A DNA stretch of 64,000 bases from Brachypterus glaber (lineage: Eukaryota > Arthropoda > Insecta > Coleoptera > Kateretidae). The notes under the pieces were generated by a model that worked only from the letters and a program-made list of their open reading frames with translations, searched no databases and had not been told where the DNA came from. The number at the start of each line of letters is the position of its first letter. The stretch's first letter is position 1. Below, piece after piece: positions 54,044 through 64,000 of the stretch. Position numbers and translations under genes: made by a program. The stretch is from contig OY294051.1 of assembly GCA_958510825.1 (NCBI GenBank), positions 29,887,667 to 29,951,666 on the forward strand, given 5' to 3'.

Positions 54044-56238
54044 TTGGACCTCAAAAAATCATATTTGGGGAGAATATCAAGATAAAACGCAATTTACTAT
54101 CCAATTTGAAGAGTATACCATGGAATTCGAAAGCGTACATATATTCGAGGCTTATAATTAATTCAATCCAAACATCGTGACCAAATTTGTCGTATCTAGA
54201 TGCGGGTATTTTTGACTTATGAGATCGTTTACCCTCTTAATTAGAAAATATAATTAGAAGTGACATTTATGAAGCTTTATCTAACTTCGTAATAAAGAGG
54301 AACATTATTACTAGTTTTTATAGGGTTGATTAAAAAGAATTCTTAAACGGATAAAAATAGTCGGAAATAAATTTAATTTTATGTGCAAAGGGGACAAGAT
54401 AGTCAAAAACGGTAATAATTCGCTTATTATTTATCGTTCACGCAGAGAAAAAAACCTAATATAAAACATATGTGAGTTGTATTAAATACTTGTTACAAGT
54501 ATAAATACTTGATATAAGTTAAAACTCAATACAATAAATGTTATTATTCGAAGTTTAAATTTCAAACCAAGCACTTTTATGTGATTTAGGTTTCAACCTA
54601 TTGGTCTAAGTAAGATACGTATTCGAATTCAATCAAGCAAAACATTTGATTTGGGTACTTACTTTTCCTACCATTCTCTATGAAAATGACATTTAGCACA
54701 CTCGTTTGTTCTTTAGAAAACGCCTTGTATCGCACTTTTTTGATATTTTCATATCACACTAGTTTGATATTTATGTATGTAGGTTTGCCTAATTTTGTTT
54801 AGATATTTACGTTGTAAATTCTACGAAGTTTACTCACCTCGTGTTATATGCCATTTTCCACCTTTCTATACAGACTTTTTTGATGTCGTTTATGTTTTTC
54901 AATCCAAATATTTCTGTTTTTCATGTCAAAAATAAAAACTATAGTTGTAACCTTACTATTTTGACCCAGGTCAATATAACTTAATATGTTTTATTAATGT
55001 CTAGATTTTATAAAAATTACTTAATATGTGATTTAGTTACCTTACATTTTATAAAAAACATCAATATTTTCTCATGAACTGTAAAACATTGTAGAATTTT
55101 ACAGTCTTATGTCGTAGCATATCCACAGAAAATGTTAAAGTTTATTTAATTAGTAAACTGTCAAATTTTCCTTGAATTGAAAGATGCTAGCGGTTAGGCA
55201 ACCCATTAAACAGTGTTGAGCTTCCAATATATGTTGTATTAAATATAAAACCAAGAAAACTAAAGGTAAATAAAAAACATATTTCCTGTTGACATACATA
55301 TATAAATTTGTATGCAATTTTGTGTTTGGCTTTTCTCAAAAATTCGCGGAATAAGTAATAAAAATTAGAAAATATCAAATTAATAATCCTTAAAGTTTAA
55401 ACTTTATATTTTTTCGGGAACGTAGGAAAAATAGTTTAAATAACTCGTAGGAAAGTGTATTTCTTACACTCGTGGGGTTTCCTCAGTCGCCTGACGGCTC
55501 GTTTGTAAACCTTCCCACTCGCGTGAAATATGTCACTTTCCACACTAGTTATGTAATATATAATTTATACAATCTTTTTAGCCACTTAATCTTAAGACAT
55601 TTTTCAGCGTTGAAATTTGTTTAAAAAATATTCTAAAATTTCATTTTTTAGCGTCAAATATGTGACGTCAGAACTAATATTTTTTAAAAAATATTTGTAG
55701 TTTTGAAAACCGTACGTAATCTGGTTTTGAAATTGATATTCGACAGATATTTGACAGCATACAGATGTTGTTCTCCGATCTGTGTTCTGTGGCTCAACAA
55801 TTGAGTTAGATCTGTGTTCTATTACTCAAAAATCGGATCCCAATTGTAATTATTGATTGATATAATATATTATATATTATTTTAGATTTTAGAATGTTTT
55901 GAGGTTATATTATTGACAGCATGACGTCAGTTTTGAAAATTTTTCATTTTAGCGATTGAATTGAATGTGTGACGTAGTACACAAATATATTTTAAAAAGT
56001 TTTTAAAAACCTTACGAAAAATATTCAACGATAAATTTGACATTTGTCTTTAATATTACCAGTTTTCAGTAATCATTTCAATGTGTTTGAAAGGAATTCT
56101 AAGCGTACCTGTTAAAGTTATGAATTTATGTAAAAAGGTGTAAAATGATTAAATTTTGTGTAAAAGAATGTAAAAGAATTAACTTAAAAACCATTATGGA
56201 CTATGTTTTTTTGACGTTCCGGTCTGTGGCAACATATC
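54044..56238. other. A+T-rich, with fragments of dispersed repeats
   Basis: CACGCAGAGAAAAAAACCTA at 54439 and GGTCTAAGTAAGATACGTAT at 54602, with AAGCAAAACATTTGATTT, match (inverted) the element at 34930-35339, so 54439-54660 is a diverged relative. A G+C-richer patch at 55440-55550 (GGGGTTTCCTCAGTCGCCTG) is unassigned. No gene seen. Confidence 0.4.
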
Positions 56239-56386
56239 TTACCTGTTATGAAAGAGTGTCATAACACAAAATTTTGAAAAAGATGTTTAGTGTATTATTA
56301 CACCTCTTATTGAGGTCCACCAATCTGTATAACTGGTATATTACATGTATAACTATGCTAGTGTTATGACACTCTTCCATAACAGG
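56239..56386. mobile_element. 148-bp MITE 'ACCTGTTATG'
   Basis: ACCTGTTATGAAAGAGTGTC then ATAACAC at the left pairs with GTGTTATGACACTCTTCC then ATAACAGGT at the right, a 27-bp near-perfect inverted end. The interior TTACACCTCTTATTGAGGTC holds a small hairpin. Confidence 0.65.
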
Positions 56387-56624
56387 TGCGATATTACCAT
56401 TTACGGACTATGTAATTTATTTTTACCATGTATGTAAAACATATTTCTTCTTCTTCTTCTTTACGTCTATGGCGTTTTCAGAAAAACATATTTCTTACAG
56501 TTAAAAAGCATTTAAAAATTTCTTATTATTTTGTTTGTCTCACTATATAAGATATTTTCACCCATCTGAAAAATGCATCCGTTACGGCTTGTTTTAAATA
56601 CTACTACAGGTGAGGTAAATTTAT

Positions 56625-56645
56625 TTTGGATCACCCTATACAGTC
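56625..56645 (-). repeat. Element end 'TATAGGGTGATCC'
   Basis: TTTTGGATCACCCTATA reads outward to the right. TACATACAGGGTGATCCAGA at 58692 and TTATACAGGATGTCCAGTAA at 56959 are similar ends facing right, so at least three terminal sequences of one or two related families lie here without their partners. Confidence 0.4.
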
Positions 56646-56958
56646 ATCACAGTCTACACGCGTAAGTAGCAATATATCAACCAATAACTTTTCGGGGTAA
56701 CTTGATTAAAAGTTATATATCTAGTAGAGAGCCATTTTTTTCATTAGGGTTGTCACCAAAACGAACGACCCCGTCTCATTGTTGCCAACATTGTTTATGG
56801 GGCGGTAGAAATAAACGTAGAGTGTGCCATGAAAGGTGCGAGTTTCTTTTGTTTCTAGGGTATGCGAACGATAAAAAAGAGTCAGGAAAAAATGCGCACT
56901 TGTGTCAAAAAGAGCCTTGTTATCGAGATATTTTGCAAAATTTTAACCAGGTTAGGTT

Positions 56959-57040
56959 CGTTATACAGGATGTCCAGTAAATGATGTCATTAATTTTAAG
57001 GGGCGATTCTACATAGGAAAATGTGAAAAAAAGTCATATT
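56959..57040 (+). repeat. Element end 'TATACAGGATGTCCAGTAA'
   Basis: Left-type end opening a segment GATGTCATTAATTTTAAGGG; no right-hand partner was found. The 92-codon open frame that ends here (56702-56980) has no motif. Confidence 0.4.
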
Positions 57041-57157
57041 AACATATGTCTAAAAGTGCGTCGTAAGGGAGCTAAGCCCCTTTGAAAGTGGCCAAAAAAT
57101 TCGGTTTTTATTTAATAACTCAGAAACGCTTTGAGGTAAAGCAACGTTTGGATGTAA

Positions 57158-57200
57158 ACTAACCTTAATAAGTCCAAACTAACCTTAATAAGGCCTATCT
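57158..57200. repeat. Tandem duplication, 21 bp twice
   Basis: AAACTAACCTTAATAAG followed by TCC or GCC occurs twice in succession. Confidence 0.7.
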
Positions 57201-59231
57201 TCGTATGTTATTTTCATGAACTTATTTTAACCAGGGGTGTGCGAGCCTTATTAGTTTTTTGTCCCAAACTTTTTTCTGTGTAACTTTTTTGTGATTTTAT
57301 TTTTGGAATATGATTCCTTAGGTTAAAATACATAAAAAGGTACTCTTGTTCTAATACTGTAGGATTAACCGTTTTCGAGAAAATTAAGGTGAAATTTCAC
57401 GGTTCGAGGACGAAAAATTAAATTCTAAAATCTTGAAAACCTAAAGTTCAATGATGAAAGGTACCTTGCATTCACCTAGGTGAATGTACATCACAAACTA
57501 AGAAAAAAACCTCATATACAGGTACTTCCAAAAATTAATCCTAAGGGAGCTATGGGCTCCTAAAAATGCACCAATTTTAAAGGGTCATAGTAGCTTTAAA
57601 AGCGATTTTTCGACCTACATGTATGGAAAGTTTTTTCTTAGTTTAGCAAACAACGTGAATGCGTTTTACGAACTAATAAAAACAATCATTTTACCAACTT
57701 AAAACGCAATTTAAAAAATGAAAACGAAAATTACCAATTTTGTTCCTATAACTCAAAAAATCGCTTCTGTCTCCTAAACGTTGCCGACGAACATGGCTCT
57801 CCTTGGCGTGAGTACATAATTTTGTATTAATGTTACGTATAACATATTCTACGTATTAATGGGTAGGTAGGCCTTTTGTTTTCGGTTATTTATGTTGGTA
57901 GGATTGCGAGGTATAAGCAAAACGGGTAATGAAAAAAGTTTGTTTTGCTAGTATGTGTTAATGAAAATTTGATTGTTGTTTATTAAAGGCCTATTCAAAA
58001 TAAAGGGTTGGGCTTTTAATTATAAATCATATTTTTTTGTTTTAATTTTCTCTACAGGGGATTTATTTACAATGATCTTGTAATTTTTACCTGTATACCG
58101 GTAAACTTATATCATTATTAATAATGTAAATTCCACTGATTCATTTTTAATTTACCACAGCTTTTTTAAAAAGCCTTTTTTTAAATAAACAAATAAAATA
58201 AATAAATAAGCTGATTAAAAAAAAATAAAATTACAGCAAAATTGAAAAATAAGAAAAATACAGCCGCAAAAATGTAACGACCAAAAAAGTCCCCGAATCA
58301 AAAAACTACGTGGCCCGGGTTCGGGAACGTTGTGTCCATTTGGATTTTTAGCCCGAAATAGAAAGTCTATAAATTTTTATTTAATTTGCTATTCTGACGT
58401 GAATTGCTTTATTTAAAATATTATTTATTTGATCAACAATTGTTGATATTTATAGTGCATATTTTATTTCATATCATAAAAATAATTTAAATAGGCGAAT
58501 AGGCCTGTAGGTATAGTTAAAAATTGTTTATGTGACATTTATTACAAAATTAATTAAGATATTAACAATTATTGTTATTGGTATAAAAAACTGTATACGG
58601 TTATGTTTATAAAATTTAAATGGGCATATCAATTGTGGATAACATCTTCATTATGAAACAAAGACATTAAAGCGCCTACACTGAATGAGGTATTACATAC
58701 AGGGTGATCCAGAAATAGGATTAAACTTTTAAGAGGTATTTCTACGTCAAAAATATGAAAAAAAATTAGATTAAAAATATCTTAAAATGCCTACTGAAGA
58801 AACCTTCCTTAAAGAAGAGTTTCTTGATGATTTTTAATTGACATACAAGAACTCTAAAGCGCTACTAAAGCATATGACAGTTAAGGTCGATTTTTATTTA
58901 CGGCAATGTTTTCATAGCTGGTAATTAAACTGCATGAGAGTTTTTAAATGAAACGTTTAAATTGATTTTTCTCGCTGTTACAATAATTATTTAGTTTTTA
59001 TTAAAAAATTCTTATTCTAATAAAAAAAGTCCAAACAAGTAAACACAAACCCCCATTTTCCACGCGTCCGATTAAATTATTTTATTTGCAAATTGCAAAA
59101 GATAAGATAAGATGCAAAAGTTGCTAGGTGCCAGTAACCCCAAAACCTCTCTCAAAACTCTCAAAAACCCGAACAAAAACCCCAATTTTCCAACAAAAAT
59201 TTATATTTAAAAATTTGTGTCTTCCACCCCT
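57201..59231. other. No gene recognised
   Basis: Between 57380 and 57780 the sequence has G+C-richer phrases (CACCTAGGTGAATGTACATC; GCCGACGAACATGGCTCTCC) in short frames without motif. The 'TACAGGGTGATCCAGAAATA' end at 58696 opens another element whose other end is not visible. Confidence 0.35.
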
Positions 59232-59786
59232 CACGGTGGGCTTTAAGCTTACGGAGATGAAAAAACTGACAACGGGATATTGTTTCTAATGCCTGTAATT
59301 AGACCTAAAATCAAGCAATGTAGTCAATTTTCAAACATTAAAGAGCACAGCTCCGCCATTTTGAAAGAAATATTCTGATTTTTTTTTGAGGTTAGCAATA
59401 TACTATCCCTTTATACCGTTTCGTGTTAAAAAGATTTGAATGAAAAATCCTTGGGCCTTAAAAATAAAAAAAGCTAAGCAAACATATTTTTTGAAAAATG
59501 GCTGTGAACGTCCTTTAGATTTTTTCAAAAATTTTGAAAACAATTAGGGATGATACTCTTACATCAATAAACAAATTTAAGGGGTAAGACCTCCAAACTT
59601 TTTAATTTGAAATTTTTTTGGGTCACATATATACTAATATACTAATTTTTCATGGAATAAAAAACGGCTACACCTACGATTTTGTTCTCAACGAACATGT
59701 AATTCTGAAAGCATTAGAAACAATATCCCGTTGTCAGTTATGGGGTGTTCGATTTTTTCATCTCCGTAAGCTTAAAGCCCACCGTG
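59232..59786. mobile_element. 555-bp TIR element 'CACGGTGGGCTTTAAGC'
   Basis: CACGGTGGGCTTTAAGCTTA then CGGAGATGAAAAAA and GACAACGGGATATTGTTTCT on the left are mirrored on the right (AGAAACAATATCCCGTTGTC, TTTTTTCATCTCCGTAAGCT, AAAGCCCACCGTG). Inverted ends of about 65-75 bp with one small insertion. No transposase. Confidence 0.7.
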
Positions 59787-60446
59787 CCCTGTAGGACCCT
59801 GATGTGAGGCTGGAAAGTTTTTATTAACGGATTCTTTTTCAGCGACCCTAAAAACAGACAATTACCAATTTAAATAAAAATATTGTGAAATATTCAAAAT
59901 TATTGATTAGAAAGTTTAATTTTCTGGACTTTTTTGGTGTTAAAACTATGGGTTTTCCATATATTTTCCGTGTTTATTTTTCAACCAGTCCTGGTTCTGC
60001 CTCTGTTTTTTCTACATTTATTTCAAAAATACAAAAAATTACTATTTTAAATATTTAATTCAAATGAATTCAAATGTATGCAAGTCACTTAACTATATGT
60101 ATAGTATACAATGTATATAAAATGTGTCAAACGATAAAAAAGCACTACAAACCAATAAGCCAGCCCGGACACTCGACAAATAAAGGAAATAAAAGAAAAC
60201 AATGCTGAATATCGCTCGGTGTAAATCACGTCAATAGTAAATGACATTGATGGGGTGCTGGGTCTAAAAAAGCACCCCTTTTTTTAATAAAGAAGTGAAC
60301 TATTTTATGTTGCAATCGTGATGCCCGTATGAACTGAAAACATATGAAATACTAAATCACAATGCTGTTTTTACACAGTAAAAAGATTTGCTGCTGTATT
60401 TCGTTTTTTTGCCAGTTTATAGACTCTCATTTGGATAAATGACCAA

Positions 60447-60700
60447 GACAGTAACTGGAAAAACCACGTTAAATATCTAGGCATTACCCTATCGAAAAAC
60501 ATTACGTGGGATTAGCACGTCAAAAACAGTCAATCGCTTCTAAACCGTCTACTAGGTACAAAAAGTTCTTAACCATAAAAAAAAGAAACTTCTAAGCAAC
60601 CAAACCATTAAGTCAGTACTTTTGTTTAACGTAGCCACAAGTTAAGATGTCAGCCTTTTCTTTCGTTTAAACATTAGTCCTTGGGAAGGACTCCTTCCAA
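60447..60700 (+). pseudogene. Jockey-like LINE reverse transcriptase fragment 2
   Basis: From 60453 the plus strand encodes NWKNHVKYLGITLSKNITWD, a stop, then HVKNSQSLLNRLLGTKSS. This is the same region of a jockey-clade reverse transcriptase as the start of 32050-32380 and shares its DNA (TATCTAGGCATT, TTACGTGGGAT, AGCACGTC.AAAAC). Beyond 60545 the frame is broken. No upstream catalytic box is present. Confidence 0.7.
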
Positions 60701-62269
60701 AACTACTTAAAATATCCCTGAGGACCATTTGGAATACCCAGATCCAGAGAAAACAGTTTTCGGCGTTTAATGCCTATACAAAAAATATGATATCAGTGAA
60801 ATTTTTTGTCTTTTGTCTAGCCAGAAAAATCGTGACACAATAACTCAAGAACGCTTTGATCTAAAAGACTTCAAAAGACCATTGAACGAACCTAAAGTTC
60901 TAGACCAGTTTCTTTTTCTTTAGTAAAAATTGGAGTGGCGTAAGTGGGTAATTTTTATTTCCTTTTTAATTTTTCGAAAAGAAAAATAGTTTTTGATTTT
61001 TTTTTTAATAAAATAGTTATTTTTGTAATAATGGCTGATTCACTGATCACATTTTGCGCTCTTAATACAAACAACATTTTTTATACGATCTAAAATAAAT
61101 AAATAAATTTCAGACAGTAAGTTACCTTACAAGGCCGCAGCACTTGAGTACAATTTTTTGCAAATCTGAAGGTGTATAAGTAAAATCAAATCACAGTAAC
61201 TCTCTATAATTCCTTAGTAGCAATAAATATATAGCACACGAAATTGAGATTTGATTAAGAATAAATAATAATTTCATATTAAAAAAATTGCGGACCAACA
61301 TATCGTCACATATAACTGACATGTAACTGACAGCCCTTTTACGATTGACATGCCGGTTGCCTACACTGTGCGCGCGAAAAAAATCACTTTTATGCTTGCT
61401 GTTATGGTAAAGAGCAAAAAAGTAAAATACTAAGGAATAGGTTATTTTGAAGTCTGAAAACTTCATTTGTTTTTGTAGAAATGTTAAATTTTCTATTATA
61501 TCGTAGAAAAATTATTTTTTTATGCCTATACTTTACCCTACCGGAAAGTATTTTTCTTTATGAAATAAATCATATAAAAAATGATTAGTCAGTTTTGAAA
61601 AGGTGTACTCATTTTTATAAAAAGTTTTTTACTATAGGTGGTCTAGTTTTGATAAAAGGGTCCAACTGAATTTTTAACCCGAAAAATCACCCTCTAAAAT
61701 AGAAAAACAGATCTGTAACCTAGCCATTATTTATTTGATAACCAATAAATTTTCACAATAAAATGGGAAAACATAAATAATTCGACGGAACGACGACGGC
61801 TGCAAAAAATGTTTTGTTCTACATTTTTCTATACAAAAAGGATTCAAAAGATTTGATGCCAAATATAAGTGTTTATAAGCTATTATTTTAATGTATTATT
61901 ATTTAGGTACTTTAAAAAACCAGAAACAACTTTTTTATTCGATTATATCTAAAGGCCCTTTGTACAATAAACCTGTACGAAAAGTTTAGTTTTTCGGCCT
62001 AGGCCGCAAAAAGACTTTGATAGGTTGATTGATATTGAAACTGTTAACATTTAAATTCTAACCTCAAATTTGTCGTCAAAAATACAAGTGTATTTATTAA
62101 TATATTAGAGTCGAATAAAAAATAGTGTTTGGTACGGACGAAGAATACTGTTCTTAGGGCGATTACGGAGATTGCCATCCGAGCTAGGAGAGCCTGTGTA
62201 TCATACATAAAATATTTTTTATTCATTGTAATTAAACTAAGAAAGAATATCATAATTTCTTATGCATGG
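60701..62269. other. No gene recognised
   Basis: 60701-60910 may be further decayed LINE sequence but I cannot align it. The rest is A+T-rich. Minus-strand frames 61191-61466 and 62044-62253 are hydrophobic by composition and lack motifs. Confidence 0.35.
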
Positions 62270-62493
62270 CATGGGAGGGCATGTTAATTGGCTAGCGCGT
62301 CTGCATGACAAGCCAACTAGCCAAGCTAATTAATAATTTAAATTTGGCGAAGGCGATTAGTGAAGCGGACGCTCCCTATAAAAACTGGTTCGAAAGCCAG
62401 TATAAGCCAGTGGTTCCCTCTACTACTATCCCACACAAGTCCTGGACTTAGGGGATGCTTAATTAAGTAGAATAGTAGAAGGTTAAACAAACA
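62270..62493 (+). mobile_element. tRNA-derived SINE (copy 2)
   Basis: 62327-62493 matches the body of the SINE at 1733-1986: AATTTGGCGAAGGCG, a good box B GGTTCGAAAGCC at 62388, GTGGTTCCCTCTACTACTAT and the tail TTAGGGGATGCTTAATTAAG. It retains a box A-like ATTAGTGAAGCGGACG that copy 1 has lost. The region before it (62270-62326) differs from the tRNA head of copy 1. Confidence 0.68.
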
Positions 62494-62644
62494 TGAAATG
62501 TAAAATTTAAAAAATTGTCGTAAATGTCAAATTTCATTAGTTTTAATGAGACTAGTCCGTAAAATTTAATTTTACAGCCGCAAATCATAAACGTAAACTG
62601 TCTGTAACACAATGGAATAGGAACAATGGAATAAAATAGTATAT

Positions 62645-62769
62645 TAAAATACTAGTTTCATAAAACGAGATACTAAAGCACGCGTCCAGATTTAAAAAAA
62701 CGACTTGCGAAGCGACGAGTTTTTTAATGGACAAGTGCTTTAAGAATTCTTATGAAACGAGTATTTTAT
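62645..62769. mobile_element. 125-bp MITE related to 18147-18569
   Basis: TAAAATACTAGTTTCAT and ATGAAACGAGTATTTTA are inverted ends; the interior AAAACGACTTGCGAAGCGAC resembles the AAAACTCGCCGCAAGCGGC of the compound palindrome. Confidence 0.6.
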
Positions 62770-64000
62770 CCTATGTTTGCACAAAAGTACTACACATTAG
62801 ATGTTGGCAGACCTGTAATCTGATAAGAATTATCTATATCTAGAAACACAGGCGGACAAAAATTTTTATCTCGAAGCCAGCACCTAGTACCGACACGGAA
62901 AATCAAATTATAAATGAAAATAAAGTTTAGTGCCTTATAGACGGCAAACTATTAAAATCTATAAAGAAATTGCACTGCTCTACTATCCACATCGATGGAT
63001 TTCAATAACAGATGTAGTCACCCGTAAAAAATATGATAATTAAAATGTATGTAAAATCTAAACACTCTTTGAAGGTTAATCAGTGTGAAAAAACGTTAAT
63101 GTTCCTTAGTTTCTACCCCATATTATTATCAGGTTTATTATAAGTATGCAAAATAGGTGCGATTTTTTTCGCGAAGCCATTTTGTATACAAAAGAAATTT
63201 CTAGCTTAATCATTACATCTCCCAGCGGTGTTCTTGTATCCAACATGGGCATTGTTTAAAATTGTAATTTTTTCTACTTAAAAATCAGTATGGGTGTTAT
63301 AATGAATTGTTAAAAATCATCTCGCTGAAAGTATTTAATTAAAACAAAATTCTATGAACAAAAAAATTGAGGGGGTTTCTAGTCCTTAAAGACCTCCGGG
63401 GAATTTTCGCATAGTCACATGAATTCTTACAACAAAACAACTTAAACAAATGTCTCGTTTATTTTTAACTATAATTTTTTTTCGGTATACTTTAATAAAT
63501 TTATTTGATAATAATTTAATTCACGTTTTATCATTATTTTTTATGGACGTAATTGATTATAATGGTGGTAATTATTATTATGTTATAACGCCAATGAGTG
63601 GTTATTTATTGCCTAAATAAATTGGTACCCTTATAGTATAAGATATAAAAGACATTACAACATATTAAATGAACATGTTCTGTAACTATTAATAAAAATC
63701 AATCAATAGTTATTAATGGATTGATATCTATATAAATTGTAATGAATATTAATATCTATACCGGGTGAGTTTCAATCCATGTACACCCTCTAAAACCGGA
63801 TTGTTTGGTCTGATCAAAGCAAATTTTTTGTAGCTTATTTCTTCTTAACAAAATGACGTACAAAATTATTTTTTTGCACATCCCGTTCGCCGGAAACTAA
63901 GTCAATTTTATTTTTTTTAATGACAAACCTTTTATATCTTTGCTTTTTTTGAATTCAGAAAACAATTTTACATCTAAAAAAAATCATTTAATTAATTTAT
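62770..64000. other. A+T-rich sequence to the window end
   Basis: ATACCGGGTGAGTTTCAATC at 63759 looks like one end of a further element that may run past the window. Nothing else recognised. Confidence 0.35.

Noticed and set aside
56702..56980. 92-codon plus-strand frame with several cysteines
   Set aside because: It lies between unpaired transposon ends and runs into one of them. Cysteine spacing fits no zinc-binding motif I recognise.
60255..60290. Terminator-like hairpin GGGGTGC/GCACCCC followed by a T run
   Set aside because: Resembles a bacterial terminator by eye, but everything else points to a eukaryotic genome, where this has no such meaning.

Overview
This window looks like a gene-free, strongly A+T-rich stretch of a eukaryotic nuclear genome, most likely an insect or other arthropod. 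No open reading frame is long or motif-bearing enough to be a host gene. The only recognisable protein-coding material is decayed transposon sequence: two jockey-like LINE fragments, one other LINE 3' end, and the C-terminus of a Tc1-like transposase. The arthropod assignment is an inference from jockey-type LINEs together with Tc1, piggyBac-like, Harbinger-like and Penelope-like remnants and a tRNA-derived SINE.

The window is a mosaic of non-autonomous elements. 0-12 kb holds a TIR element, a composite tRNA SINE (minus strand), two copies of a foldback family ('family A'), a 564-bp palindrome ('family P2') and its half-copy nested in another TIR element, and several small hairpin MITEs. 12-20 kb holds a LINE 3' end with a (TTAC)n tail, a Tc1 deletion derivative with transposase remnant, a 232-bp palindrome, a compound palindrome, and a 555-bp element with about 125-bp TIRs. 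20-31 kb holds a degenerate 21-23 bp minisatellite, another family A copy, a TTAA-flanked piggyBac-like MITE, palindrome 'P3', and a MITE with internal hairpins. 31-36 kb holds a Harbinger-like element, a jockey fragment and the most notable locus, 32585-33442. 36-43 kb holds a 920-bp TA-flanked element, two inverted copies of a roughly 650-710 bp element ('X'), and several MITEs. 43-47 kb holds a decayed array of a 'GCCGCAGGC' repeat, interrupted by a family A foldback that itself carries a nested Penelope-like insertion. 47-64 kb holds scattered hairpins, half-copies, a minisatellite, a 555-bp TIR element, a second jockey fragment and a second SINE copy.

The main discovery is at 32585-33442: a coding-less element flanked by an 11-bp target-site duplication, with 265-bp inverted arms, an additional direct partial repeat, and three copies of a sequence that folds as a type I hammerhead ribozyme with a 2-bp helix III. 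That arrangement matches the terminal-repeat organisation known for Penelope-like retroelements. A second, unrelated palindrome with a degraded hammerhead-like motif (44329-44743) is inserted with a 12-bp duplication inside a family A foldback, giving a clear order of insertion. All functional statements are inferred from sequence; no search or folding program was run.
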